Shown here piece by piece: positions 41,382 to 49,372 of a DNA stretch of 64,000 bases (positions are counted from its first letter, which is position 1; each line of letters begins with the position of its first letter). The position numbers were made by a program, and so were the translations under genes. The stretch is from contig NZ_BJVJ01000007.1 in NCBI RefSeq assembly GCF_007989085.1, positions 1 to 64,000 on the forward strand, in the 5' to 3' direction. The notes beneath the pieces were generated by a model. The model worked only from the letters and a program-made list of their open reading frames with translations, was not told the origin of the DNA and ran no database searches. The stretch comes from Pseudonocardia sulfidoxydans NBRC 16205 (GTDB lineage: Bacteria; Actinomycetota; Actinomycetes; Mycobacteriales; Pseudonocardiaceae).

Positions 41382-43136
41382 TCAGCTGCGGAGCCGCACC
41401 TCGACCTGGCCTGCGTCGGCGAGGCCGTATCTCTCGATCTTGCGGTACAGACTCGACCGGGAGATGCCGAGCTCCTCAGCAGCAATGACCTTGTTCCCCC
41501 GCGAGTTCTCCAGCGCCGCCATGATGGCGTCGCGCTCGGCTCGCTCCATCCTGGTGAAGCTGCGACGCCCGGCTTCCTGACGGACGTCGAGCGGCAGGTC
41601 GGCGACCCGGACCAGGCCACCGCTGTTGCTCAACGTCCGCTGCACGACGTTCTCCAGCTCGCGCACGTTCCCGGGCCAGTTGCGCCGGCCCAGGACCTCG
41701 AGTGCCTCCGGGCTCCAGCGGGCTCGCCGGTCGTGCCCGGCGGTCAGGGCCGACACCAGCGAGGGCAGATCGGCTACCCGGTCACGCAACGGTGGCACCT
41801 CGACCGTGACCGTCGCGAAGCGCTCGAACACCACCTGCGCGGCGTCGCCCTGGCGCCCGCGGGCGGTCATCGTCGCGATCAGCTGGGGCGGGTGGGCGCC
41901 CGCCGTGAACACCTCGAGGACCGGCGCGAGGAGCTTCGCCGCGTGGACGCCGATCTTGTCGAGATGGCGCAGGACGAGCACCCGGGCGCCGCTGCCCGTG
42001 GTTCGCACGTCCTCGACGAGTCGCTCGGGATGGTCGAGATGGGCGCGGCAGTCGATGACGACGAGTGGATCGAGATCCGGATCCGCACTGGTGAGCCGCC
42101 GTGCCAGCGACAGCTTGCCGACGCCGGGTTCGCCGACGACCAGGAGCGGCAGGCCGGCTGCGAGGGCGTCTGCGCCGGCCTCGAGTGCCGTCGCGAAGGC
42201 GGCACTGGGCCGCGGACGCGCTGCCGAGCGCCGCCGCGGTGGCCGTCCCTGTCGTCGGACCTCGATCAGCAGTCCCTCCTCGACCGGCGTCACGTTCACC
42301 GGGACCACGGCCCCGTCGGCGAGCTCGAGCTCGGTCGCCCCGCCCGGCGAGCGAGACCGGTTGACCTGGTCCCAGAGCTCGGCCGCGTCGAGATCGGGCA
42401 GCAGCGCCGCAGCCGCAGGGTCTGCGATACACAGCCGCGGGCTGAGCAGCAGCGACGGGCGGTCGCTCCGCCGACGGGCCATGAACTGCTCGAACAGGAG
42501 TCGCTCCGCCCTGCCCGTCTGCTCGAGCAGGCCTTGCCGGATCTCCTCGATCCCCCAGCGGACCAGCGCGGTCAGAGCGGGATGGATGCGCTGGTCCATC
42601 AACGTGACATTGAGCGCGCCCGCTGCCCGTCGCGTGACGGGGTGCAGGATCGGAGCCGCCACGCAGGTCATGTCCTGATGGAGTTCTCCCCAGTGCTCCG
42701 GCCCCCCGATGATCTTGGTCTGTCCGTCCGCGAGGGCGGTCCCGATCCCGTTCGTGCCGACGTGCGCCTCGTTGCAGCTGGCGCCGGGCTCGGCGAGGAT
42801 CCGCCGCAGCGAGGTCCGAACCATCTCGTCGGGTATCCAGCTGCGTACGAGCTGCGCCTGCGCGTTCGCCAGGAACACCGCGCCGCCCAGCTCGTCGATC
42901 TCGGAGGCGAGCCGGTCGAGGACGGGCCGCGCCACCGTCGCCAGCTTGCATCTCTCGTCGACCTCCGGCAGCGTCGGCAGGTGCGCCTCCTCCGGGGACA
43001 CACCACCGCTACGTGACCGCGCCCACGAGGCGGCGATCTCCGGTCGAACGGCAGCGCGGTAGCGCTCGGGTACGTGGCCCGTCACGACGAACTCGTCACG
43101 AGCAGCGCGGAGTTGGCGAGCGTAGGTCGTGGACAT
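41382..43136 (-). CDS. GAF/AAA/Fis-type regulator (AcoR-like, sigma-54-independent)
   Basis: A 584-residue protein of the AcoR/MimR-like layout. A GAF-type sensor spans about 75-205 (CNEAHVGTNGIGTALADGQTKIIGG), a degenerate AAA+ module about 320-510 (GEPGVGKLSL; RNWPGNVRELENVVQR), and a Fis-type helix-turn-helix at the C-terminus (ALENSRGNKVIAAEELGISRSSLYRKIERYG). The sigma-54 contact motif GAFTGA is absent, and the Walker B position reads VLVLRHLDKIG. It lies centrally in the island and is the best candidate for the protein that binds the 17-bp boxes. ATG 43136 follows GGGAGG. Confidence 0.88.
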   Translation of the reverse strand: MSTTYARQLRAARDEFVVTGHVPERYRAAVRPEIAASWARSRSGGVSPEEAHLPTLPEVDERCKLATVARPVLDRLASEIDELGGAVFLANAQAQLVRSWIPDEMVRTSLRRILAEPGASCNEAHVGTNGIGTALADGQTKIIGGPEHWGELHQDMTCVAAPILHPVTRRAAGALNVTLMDQRIHPALTALVRWGIEEIRQGLLEQTGRAERLLFEQFMARRRSDRPSLLLSPRLCIADPAAAALLPDLDAAELWDQVNRSRSPGGATELELADGAVVPVNVTPVEEGLLIEVRRQGRPPRRRSAARPRPSAAFATALEAGADALAAGLPLLVVGEPGVGKLSLARRLTSADPDLDPLVVIDCRAHLDHPERLVEDVRTTGSGARVLVLRHLDKIGVHAAKLLAPVLEVFTAGAHPPQLIATMTARGRQGDAAQVVFERFATVTVEVPPLRDRVADLPSLVSALTAGHDRRARWSPEALEVLGRRNWPGNVRELENVVQRTLSNSGGLVRVADLPLDVRQEAGRRSFTRMERAERDAIMAALENSRGNKVIAAEELGISRSSLYRKIERYGLADAGQVEVRLRS

Positions 43137-43339
43137 CGTTGGCCTCCCGTCGGCAAGGCAAGTGCGGCGGCGGTGACTCTGGCATCGCCGCGTGCTCGAG
43201 CTGCAGTTCTGGACTACCGACCTGCACCCGTCGGCGCGGACTCTGCCGCGGCAACGAGGACTGCGTGCGCCCTGGGCGCCCCGTCACGTTCTGTGGAATT
43301 GATGCATCTCCCGGACTCGGGCGCAACGCCCGCTGCAGT

Positions 43340-44530
43340 TCAGCCGTCCACGACGGACCAGTCACGGGCCCCGTCACCGAAGGCCCGGTACGCACCGTCG
43401 GAGACGACAACGGTGTCCTCGAGCTTGATGAACCCGCGCGTGGGATGCAGCAACGTCGTCTCGATCGACAGCACCATCCCGGGCTCGAGTGGCAGATCTC
43501 CGTGGTCGTTCGGATAGGGGACGGGACCCGAGGCGGTCAGCCGGGGAGCCTCATGGCTGACGAGTCCCATCCCGTGCGCCACGAAGAAGGTGCTGCCAGC
43601 GAACTCGCTGCGACGGACGACCTCGTCGGCGGCGGCGAAGATCTCCTCACCCCGGGCACCGGGCCGGATCGGCCTGCGTGCCGCCTGCTGCGCCTCCTCG
43701 ATGTAGCCGAGGAGGTCCTGGAGCTCGCCGTCGGGCTCCCCCAGCACCGCCATCCGCGCCACATCGCCGATGTAGCCGCCGAGGTTGCCGCCGGAGTCGA
43801 GGCAGAGCACCTCGCCACGACGCCATGCCTGCTCGGACACACCACGGTTGAAGCTGGTGCCCATGCTGGCGAGGCAGTACTCGAAGATCAGGCCGCGGTC
43901 GGTCTGCTCACGCCGCAGTGCCTCGACCAGCTCGTTCTTGGTAGTGCCCGGCCCGTGGCTGCGGAACACCGCGACCATCGACTCGACGATCGCCTCCGAC
44001 GCCTGCTCGACGAGAGCGAGCTCCTCGGGGGTCTTGCGCGCCCGCAGGCGCTCGAGGGCGAGGTACGCGTCGCCGACGGTCACGCCCGGCTCCCGGGACA
44101 GCCGCAGGTATGCATCCGCCGGGAGGAACGACGGCTCGATCCCGACCGTCACCGCGCCGGGGTGGACCCGTCGCAGGTGTGCGAGCGCCCGGTCGATGGC
44201 GTCGACGGCGCCCCAGCTCGACAGCTCGACGTCGGAGACCCACAGCGGGCGGTTCTCCAGCTGCCAGTCCTCGGTCGCGTTACCGATGTAGGCCGTGGCC
44301 TCCGGACGGCCGCGCACATACACCACGACGGGCAGGTAGCGGCTGATGCCGATGGCGTCCATGTAGTCGAAGAAGAAGTAGCGGTGACCACCCAGCAGGT
44401 ACTGCACGTTGTGCTTCGACGTCGCCAGCAGCGCATCGAGCCCGGCCCGTTCCATCAGCTCGTCGAGCTGGCGGTGGTCGAACGCGGGTGCCACCGCCGG
44501 CGCGGGTGGCGCGGGTGCTGCTGCAGGCAT
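43340..44530 (-). CDS. M24-family peptidase (Xaa-Pro dipeptidase/creatinase fold)
   Basis: A 396-residue pita-bread protein. The N-terminal creatinase-like domain (about 18-155) is followed by a catalytic domain that keeps all five metal ligands: Asp in CLDSGGNLGG, Asp in IGDVAR, His in VAHGMGLVSHEAP, Glu in LSIETTLL, Glu in FIKLEDTV. Candidate substrates include X-Pro dipeptides, creatine-like amidines and acylated ectoine-type compounds. ATG 44530 follows GAGGAG. A good sigma-70-type promoter and a GntR palindrome lie directly upstream. Confidence 0.88.
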   Translation of the reverse strand: MPAAAPAPPAPAVAPAFDHRQLDELMERAGLDALLATSKHNVQYLLGGHRYFFFDYMDAIGISRYLPVVVYVRGRPEATAYIGNATEDWQLENRPLWVSDVELSSWGAVDAIDRALAHLRRVHPGAVTVGIEPSFLPADAYLRLSREPGVTVGDAYLALERLRARKTPEELALVEQASEAIVESMVAVFRSHGPGTTKNELVEALRREQTDRGLIFEYCLASMGTSFNRGVSEQAWRRGEVLCLDSGGNLGGYIGDVARMAVLGEPDGELQDLLGYIEEAQQAARRPIRPGARGEEIFAAADEVVRRSEFAGSTFFVAHGMGLVSHEAPRLTASGPVPYPNDHGDLPLEPGMVLSIETTLLHPTRGFIKLEDTVVVSDGAYRAFGDGARDWSVVDG

Positions 44531-44559
44531 TTCGAACTCCTCGGGAACGCAACGGGCGA

Positions 44560-44576
44560 CTGTCGCCTGTCGACCG
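44560..44576. promoter_or_regulatory. candidate GntR operator 2
   Basis: CTGTCGCCTGTCGACCG matches the reverse complement of the site before the GntR gene at 15 of 17 positions. It lies 30 bases upstream of the M24 peptidase ATG, across the predicted transcription start, where a bound repressor would block RNA polymerase. Confidence 0.6.
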
Positions 44577-44579
44577 AAA

Positions 44580-44609
44580 ACATTATGAGCGCCGCCACAG
44601 CCCTGTCAA
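44580..44609 (-). promoter_or_regulatory. sigma-70-type promoter of the M24 peptidase gene
   Basis: On the minus strand TTGACA (44609-44604), an 18-base spacer and TAATGT (44585-44580). It is the best -35/-10 pair seen in the window; the start would be near 44573, inside the GntR palindrome. Confidence 0.6.
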
Positions 44610-44635
44610 CGTGCCTGTCACGTCCCGTTCACAGG

Positions 44636-44681
44636 TGTCCCGAGCTGGGACAACTTCGGCGCGGTGCGGCACGGCGACCAT
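44636..44681 (+). promoter_or_regulatory. island box g + GACCAT, upstream of 44783
   Basis: TGTCCCGAGCTGGGACA at 44636-44652, fully symmetric. In the plus direction 23 bases lead to GACCAT (44676-44681). It is 131 bases from the isomerase ATG and 106 bases from the divergent peptidase ATG. Confidence 0.62.
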
Positions 44682-44782
44682 CGCGCCGCGCGCCCGATCG
44701 CCCTACCGATCGGCGCCGGGTAGCTCCTGCGATCCCCGCATGACGAGCCGTCACCCGCACTCGACCAGGCCGAGGAGGCCTC

Positions 44783-45640
44783 ATGACGACCGCACCGAGA
44801 CTTGTCGCGACCTCGTGGACGGCGATCGGCGACGTGACACCCCGTGACGCGCGGTGGGTCAGCCCGATCCCCCTGGCCGAGCGGCTCGAGATCCTCGCCG
44901 AGCAGGGCTGGTACGGCGTCGGCTTCACCCAGGACGACCTGGCCGCCATTCGCGCCGACGGCGGGTTCGCCGACCTGCGCCGCCGCCTCGACGAGGCCGG
45001 AATCGGTCACGTCGAGGTCGAGTTCCTCAGCGACTGGTGGTGCGACGGCACAGCCGGGGCCGCATCGCGAGAGACCGAGGAGCTCCTGCTCGACGCGGCG
45101 GCCGAGCTCGGAGCGGCGTTCGTCAAGGTCGGCACCGCGTTCGCCGCCCCGATCGATGACCTCACCCCGCTCGTCGCGCCCCTCGCGGCGCTGGGCGACC
45201 GGGCCGCCGCCCGGGGACAGCGCGTCGTGCTGGAGCCGGCCGTGGTGGCGATGGTCGAGTCCGTCCCGCGCGGCTCCGAGCTGGTCACACGAGCCGACCG
45301 CGACAACGTCGGGCTACTCGTCGACCTCTGGCACGTGCTCCGGGCGGGGACGACGCCCGAGGAGCTGGTGGCGACGGTTCCGGCCGGTCAGGTGTGGGCC
45401 GTCGAGCTCACCGACGCCGACGCCGAGCCTTGCGGACCGGACTTGTTCACCGACACCGTCGACAACCGGAGGTACTGCGGCGACGGCGACATCGACATCC
45501 CCGCGGTCGTCGACGCACTCCGCGCGCTGGGCTTCGACGGCCCCTGGGGTGTGGAGATCCTCTCGACCGAACACCGGGCCCTTCCGTTTGCCGACGGACT
45601 GCGTCGCGCCCGTGACACCGCCCGCCGGTTCGCGCGATGA
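44783..45640 (+). CDS. sugar phosphate isomerase/epimerase-like TIM barrel
   Basis: A 285-residue xylose-isomerase-like protein. VEVEFLSDWWCDG (about 75-87), RVVLEPAVVAMV (metal Glu), VGLLVDLWHVLRAG (metal Asp and His), WAVELTDADAEP and WGVEILSTEHR (metal Glu) mark the barrel strands. It is distantly related to the isomerase at 22385; both end with an EILS-E motif. The ATG follows GGAGGCC. A box lies upstream. Confidence 0.82.
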   Translation: MTTAPRLVATSWTAIGDVTPRDARWVSPIPLAERLEILAEQGWYGVGFTQDDLAAIRADGGFADLRRRLDEAGIGHVEVEFLSDWWCDGTAGAASRETEELLLDAAAELGAAFVKVGTAFAAPIDDLTPLVAPLAALGDRAAARGQRVVLEPAVVAMVESVPRGSELVTRADRDNVGLLVDLWHVLRAGTTPEELVATVPAGQVWAVELTDADAEPCGPDLFTDTVDNRRYCGDGDIDIPAVVDALRALGFDGPWGVEILSTEHRALPFADGLRRARDTARRFAR

Positions 45641-45718
45641 GCGCCCGGCCCCGGCCGGTTCTCGGTCTGCTCCCGGCTCCCATGAGGCGGCCTGCTCGAG
45701 CTCGTGTCCCGATAGCGG

Positions 45719-45764
45719 TGCCCGAAGTTGGGACACCTCCGCCCAGCATCCCGGAACCGACGAT
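45719..45764 (+). promoter_or_regulatory. island box h + GACGAT, upstream of the CMD/AhpD gene
   Basis: TGCCCGAAGTTGGGACA at 45719-45735; the gene-proximal half is perfect, the distal half degenerate. 23 bases further on is GACGAT (45759-45764). A further half-site TGTCCCGA begins at 45705, which may indicate a double site. Confidence 0.55.
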
Positions 45765-45819
45765 GAACGCATCGGTCCGGAACCACCGATCCGGACGACG
45801 AGGTCCACGAGGAGACAAC

Positions 45820-46413
45820 ATGGCTCGGATCGCTCCTGCGACGCCCGAGGTGTACGCCCCTCTCATCGGCGAGGACGTGCCCCTCGTGATGAAGATCCAC
45901 GCCAGGGCGACCCGCCCGGAACGGGTCCAGACCCTGGGCACGTTCTTCGGCGCCTGGATGACGAACACCTCGCTCACCCCCCGCCTGGTCGAGCTGGTCC
46001 GGCTGCGCATCGCATTCCACAACCAGTGCCGCAGCTGCATGGCGATGCGTTACGGGCACGCGACCCTCGACGGCGTCGACGAGGCGCTGGTGTGCTCCCT
46101 GGAGAAGCCCGAGGAAGCACCCGACCTGACCGACGCCGACCGCGCCGCACTGGACTACGCCGACCGGCTCGCCACCGATCACCTCTCGATCGACGACGCG
46201 GTCTACGACAACCTGCGCGCGCACTACAGCGAGGGCGAGATCGTCGAGCTCGGCCAGATCGCTGCGATCTGCGTCGGCCTCGGCCGGCTCGACGCGACCT
46301 GGGACCTGCGCGACGACCTTCCCGAACACTTCAAGCAGCAGGGCCCCGCGAGCAGCGGCACCGTCGTGACTCCCTGGGGCGGCGACGCGTGGGTCCAGGT
46401 GACGATGGGGTGA
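45820..46413 (+). CDS. carboxymuconolactone decarboxylase/AhpD-family protein
   Basis: A 197-residue CMD-family protein. The active-site motif is HNQCRSCMAMRYGHA (Cys70, Cys73, His80), as in AhpD-like alkylhydroperoxidases; it therefore is a thiol redox protein rather than a true decarboxylase. LTPRLVELVRLRIA and IAAICVGLGRLDATWDL are also family-typical. ATG 45820 follows GAGGAGA. It probably protects the catabolic cell from peroxides or acts on a pathway intermediate. Confidence 0.85.
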   Translation: MARIAPATPEVYAPLIGEDVPLVMKIHARATRPERVQTLGTFFGAWMTNTSLTPRLVELVRLRIAFHNQCRSCMAMRYGHATLDGVDEALVCSLEKPEEAPDLTDADRAALDYADRLATDHLSIDDAVYDNLRAHYSEGEIVELGQIAAICVGLGRLDATWDLRDDLPEHFKQQGPASSGTVVTPWGGDAWVQVTMG

Positions 46414-46426
46414 TCCCGACCGGGTC

Positions 46427-46463
46427 GACGGACGGCCGCTCCCGATGGGGGCGGCCGTCCGTC
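46427..46463. terminator. bidirectional terminator
   Basis: A 17-bp stem (arms 46427-46443 and 46447-46463, one G-T pair) around GAT, between the CMD stop at 46413 and the convergent MBL stop at 46490. Confidence 0.72.
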
Positions 46464-46489
46464 GTCACTGTGCCGTCACGGCGCCCCGG

Positions 46490-47278
46490 TCACTCGTAGC
46501 AGTGCGGGGCGTGACCGAATGCGGCCCAGTCGTCGGGGTCGTGGGTGATCCATACCGTTGCGTCGGCGGCGTCGCGGAGCAGCTTGAGCCGGCGCAGGCT
46601 GCGGACCGCGTCCTCGGTGTCGGAGTCGATCGGGAAATGGACCTCCTGCTCGAACGCGGCGCGCAGGTGCGCCGTGTCCCCGGTCAGGATGAACGTCCGC
46701 GACGGCAGCCGGACCAGCAGGCTCAGCTCCCCCGGCGTATGGCCGGGGGTGAACAGCACCGTCAGACTGCCGTCACCGAACAGGTCGACGTCGACGCCCG
46801 GGATGTAGTTCCAGTCGAAGTGCCGGGTGGCCTCGATGTCCGCTGTGCGGAAGAAGCCGGCACCGACGCTCGTCGGCCAGAACGCGAACGGCAGCTCGCC
46901 CTCGCCCGCGTAGAACTTCGCCTGCGGGAACAGCGACAGTCCGCCTGTGTGGTCGAGGTGGCTGTGCGAGGCGATGACGTGGGTGACGTCGGAGGTCTTG
47001 TAGCCCAGGGCCGCGAGCTGGCGGTCGAGCCGCTGCTCGGGCTTCACCGCGAGCTTGGTCATGGTCGCGAGCTCGCCGTAGACGGCCTCGGGGTCGTCGT
47101 GGGCTTCGGGCACCAGGCCCGTGTCGAACAGGACCAGCCCCTTCGGGTGCTCGATGAGGTACGCGGGCAGCGGGACCGTCAGCTCCCCGCTGAGCCCGTA
47201 CATCAGCGTCGACGCGTCGAGGGTGAAGCTCGGCGAGTCGAGCGCCCACAACCGCTTGCAGGTGGCGTGGACAGGCAT
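46490..47278 (-). CDS. MBL-fold hydrolase, N-acyl-homoserine-lactonase-like
   Basis: A 262-residue metallo-beta-lactamase-fold protein. It has SHSHLDHTGG (His105, His107, Asp109, His110), LFTPGHTPGELSLL (His), LTGDTAHLR (Asp) and a C-terminal His in WITHDPDDW. The family includes quorum-quenching and other lactonases; next to a Baeyer-Villiger-type enzyme a ring-lactone hydrolase is an attractive but unproven role. ATG 47278 follows GGAAGGAAG. In the same frame an ATG at 47431 lies about three bases after the start predicted from box i and would add 51 residues of atypical sequence; I prefer 47278. Confidence 0.82.
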   Translation of the reverse strand: MPVHATCKRLWALDSPSFTLDASTLMYGLSGELTVPLPAYLIEHPKGLVLFDTGLVPEAHDDPEAVYGELATMTKLAVKPEQRLDRQLAALGYKTSDVTHVIASHSHLDHTGGLSLFPQAKFYAGEGELPFAFWPTSVGAGFFRTADIEATRHFDWNYIPGVDVDLFGDGSLTVLFTPGHTPGELSLLVRLPSRTFILTGDTAHLRAAFEQEVHFPIDSDTEDAVRSLRRLKLLRDAADATVWITHDPDDWAAFGHAPHCYE

Positions 47279-47440
47279 GGCGCTTCCTTCCGTCGGTGGT
47301 GCGATGTCGGGGTACGGCCGGCGTGCAGAGGTGACGCGCCCAGGCGCGCAGACGCGGCTCGGACCAGGCCGCCGAGTGAGACGGACGTCGTCTCGACGAG
47401 CTCCTCCATGCCCGTTCAGGAACTCGGTCATGGAACCGGG

Positions 47441-47485
47441 ACGGTAGGGACCGCGCACACGACAATGGTGTGCGATTTCGGGACA
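47441..47485 (-). promoter_or_regulatory. island box i + TACCGT, upstream of the MBL gene
   Basis: Plus strand TGTGCGATTTCGGGACA at 47469-47485; toward the MBL gene 22 bases lead to TACCGT (47446-47441). One half is perfect, the gene-proximal half is degenerate. Confidence 0.6.
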
Positions 47486-47497
47486 CGTGCCCGGCCG

Positions 47498-47514
47498 TGT
47501 GCCAGATCGGCACA
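47498..47514. promoter_or_regulatory. palindrome TGTGCC-N5-GGCACA
   Basis: TGTGCCAGATCGGCACA, 17 bp, same geometry as the island box but with TGTGCC arms. It stands 29 bases from box i, centre to centre, and 35 bases before the FmdB-like gene. It may be a variant site for that gene; no -10 is seen at 22 bases (TTTCCT there). Confidence 0.35.
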
Positions 47515-47548
47515 GAACTGCGCCGGGCCGCGCTGCTTTCCTGCGTGC

Positions 47549-47950
47549 ATGGCGATCCTCGTCGACTACATGTGCCCCACCTGCGCCGGCCGCTTCGAGG
47601 TCCGGGTGCCGGTCCCGCCGCCGACATCACGCGCCTGCCCGGCGTGTGGGCGCACTGCCCGCCGGGCGTGGGCACCGATCGGCCTGACCCGCGGCGCGGC
47701 GCGGCAGAGCCCCCGCCCCGCCGTGGCCGAACCCTCGCTGTGCACGCGCAACCCCGACGTTCTCGGCCTGTGCCACATGACCCCGGATGCAGGCCGGGCC
47801 TGGGTCGCCCGGGTCCGTGGGGACAACCGGGCGCTCGACCGCGAGCTCGCACGTCAGGAGGCCGCATCGGCCATACGCCCCCCGAAGATCGAGGACGTCC
47901 TGAGCCACAGCCACTCCCGCCCGGCGGCGACACCCGCGCCGCCGCCATGA
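47549..47950 (+). CDS. FmdB-family zinc-ribbon protein
   Basis: A 133-residue protein with an N-terminal FmdB zinc ribbon: YMCPTCAGRFEV and RACPACGRTARRAW (four Cys). The remainder is charged and includes CTRNPDVLGLCHM, with two further cysteines, and a proline-rich end. FmdB proteins are associated with amidase and transport gene regulation. ATG 47549 has no good ribosome-binding site. Confidence 0.72.
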   Translation: MAILVDYMCPTCAGRFEVRVPVPPPTSRACPACGRTARRAWAPIGLTRGAARQSPRPAVAEPSLCTRNPDVLGLCHMTPDAGRAWVARVRGDNRALDRELARQEAASAIRPPKIEDVLSHSHSRPAATPAPPP

Positions 47951-48008
47951 CCCGCACCGAGCCTCCCGCCGCAGTGCCCCGGGAGCCTCGTTCCCCCCGT
48001 CCCTCCCT

Positions 48009-48053
48009 TGTCCCAACCTGGAACAACAACCCGACGAACGCGGCTCCTAGCGT
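48009..48053 (+). promoter_or_regulatory. island box j + TAGCGT, upstream of 48111
   Basis: TGTCCCAACCTGGAACA at 48009-48025, then 22 bases, then TAGCGT at 48048-48053. The predicted leader is about 50 bases. Confidence 0.74.
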
Positions 48054-48110
48054 CGTCTCCCGGACAGCCGACGACGGCCGGACCGTGCGACGAACGGAAG
48101 GTGGCAACTC

Positions 48111-48506
48111 ATGAGTGAGGCCGACAAGCAGGTCGTGAAGGGATTCGTCGACGCCTTCATCCGCGGCGACCTCGAGGACGCCCTGACCCGCCTCGCCGAC
48201 GACGCGGTCGTCGACGAGGCCGACGGCATGGACTTCTCCGGAACCTTCACCGGTCCGGACGGATTCGTGAAGCTGATCGAGAAGATGGCCGCGGGGGTCG
48301 AGCCCCGGATCGACAGCAACACGCTGATCGACGGTGGCGACGTGATCGTCTCCCGGCTGGAGATGACCTTCACCTCCAAGGGCAGCGGCCGTTCGCTGCC
48401 GACCCGCGTCACCGAGATCTACACGGTCCGCGACGGCAAGATCGTCGGCCTCGACTCGTTCTACAAGGACCCTGTCGCGATCAACGCCCTCTACAACGAG
48501 AAGTGA
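48111..48506 (+). CDS. SnoaL-like/NTF2-fold protein
   Basis: A 131-residue protein of the NTF2/SnoaL group: VVKGFVDAFIRGDLEDALTRLADDAVVDE at the start, FTGPDGFVKLIEKM in the middle and VTEIYTVRDGKIVGLDSFYKDPVAI at the end. Limonene-1,2-epoxide hydrolase, ketosteroid isomerase and polyketide cyclases share this fold, so an isomerase or hydrolase role is possible. It is seven bases before an SDR gene and mirrors the small-barrel/SDR pair at 39183-40416. Confidence 0.82.
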   Translation: MSEADKQVVKGFVDAFIRGDLEDALTRLADDAVVDEADGMDFSGTFTGPDGFVKLIEKMAAGVEPRIDSNTLIDGGDVIVSRLEMTFTSKGSGRSLPTRVTEIYTVRDGKIVGLDSFYKDPVAINALYNEK

Positions 48507-48513
48507 GCTGACG

Positions 48514-49347
48514 ATGCCAGGGAAGCTGGAGGGCAAGGTCGCCCTCGTCACCGGCGGCGCCCGCGGACAGGGCAGGTCGCACGCGATCCGGCTCGCCCAG
48601 GAGGGCGCCGACATCATCACCGTCGATCTCTGCGGTCAGGTCGACACGATCGAGTACCCGATGTCCACCCCGGAAGACCTGAAGGAGACCGTGCGCCTGG
48701 TCGAGGAACTCGACCGCCGCGTCATCGCCACCCAGGCCGACGTCCGTGACTGGACCGCGCTCTCGCAGGCCGTCGACAGGGGTGTCTCCGAGCTCGGTCG
48801 CCTGGACATCGTCTGCGGCAACGCCGGCATCGTGAGCCTCGGCATGCTGCACGAACTCTCCCTCGACCAGTGGAACGACATGATCGGGGTCAACCTCACC
48901 GGCGTCTTCCACACCTGCAAGGCCGCGATCCCGCACATCATCGCCGGCGGCCGCGGCGGGTCGATCACCCTGACGAGTACCGCGGTCGCGTTGCGTCCGG
49001 TTCAGGGCGCAGGGCACTACATCGCCGCCAAGCACGGCGTCGTCGGGCTCATGCAGACCCTCGCCCTCGAGCTCGCCCCCCACTTCATCCGGGTCAACAC
49101 GGTCCACCCGACCAACTGCGACACCGACATGATCCAGAACCCGGCGCTGCGCAAGGCGTTCGTCCCGGACTCCGAGAACCCGACCCGCGAGGAGAGCGTG
49201 CCTGCCTACACGGCTCTCAACGCGCTCCCCGTCCCGTGGATCGAGCCGCGCGACATCTCGAACGCGATCGCGTTCCTCGCCTCCGACGAGGCCCGCTACA
49301 TCACGGGTGTGTCGCTGCCGGTCGACGCCGGGTTCCAGCGCATCTGA
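48514..49347 (+). CDS. mycofactocin-type SDR oxidoreductase
   Basis: A 277-residue SDR with VTGGARGQGRSHAIRLAQEGADI, insert GQVDTIEYPMSTPEDLKETV, STAVALRP (catalytic Ser) and HYIAAKHG (Tyr and Lys kept). It ends ARYITGVSLPVDAGFQ. Co-transcribed with the NTF2-fold gene and, 25 bases on, a luciferase-like oxidoreductase. Likely alcohol oxidation in the pathway. Confidence 0.9.
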   Translation: MPGKLEGKVALVTGGARGQGRSHAIRLAQEGADIITVDLCGQVDTIEYPMSTPEDLKETVRLVEELDRRVIATQADVRDWTALSQAVDRGVSELGRLDIVCGNAGIVSLGMLHELSLDQWNDMIGVNLTGVFHTCKAAIPHIIAGGRGGSITLTSTAVALRPVQGAGHYIAAKHGVVGLMQTLALELAPHFIRVNTVHPTNCDTDMIQNPALRKAFVPDSENPTREESVPAYTALNALPVPWIEPRDISNAIAFLASDEARYITGVSLPVDAGFQRI

Positions 49348-49372
49348 CGAACCGACCGACCGAGGAGACGAC

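Noticed and set aside
41382..43136. Sigma-54 enhancer-binding protein acting on -24/-12 promoters
   Set aside because: GAFTGA and a normal Walker B are missing, and no GG-N10-GC element is seen at the island promoters.
45705..45721. TGTCCCGATAGCGGTGC as a separate full box
   Set aside because: Only one half-site is good, and the better palindrome at 45719-45735 overlaps its end; noted with box h instead.
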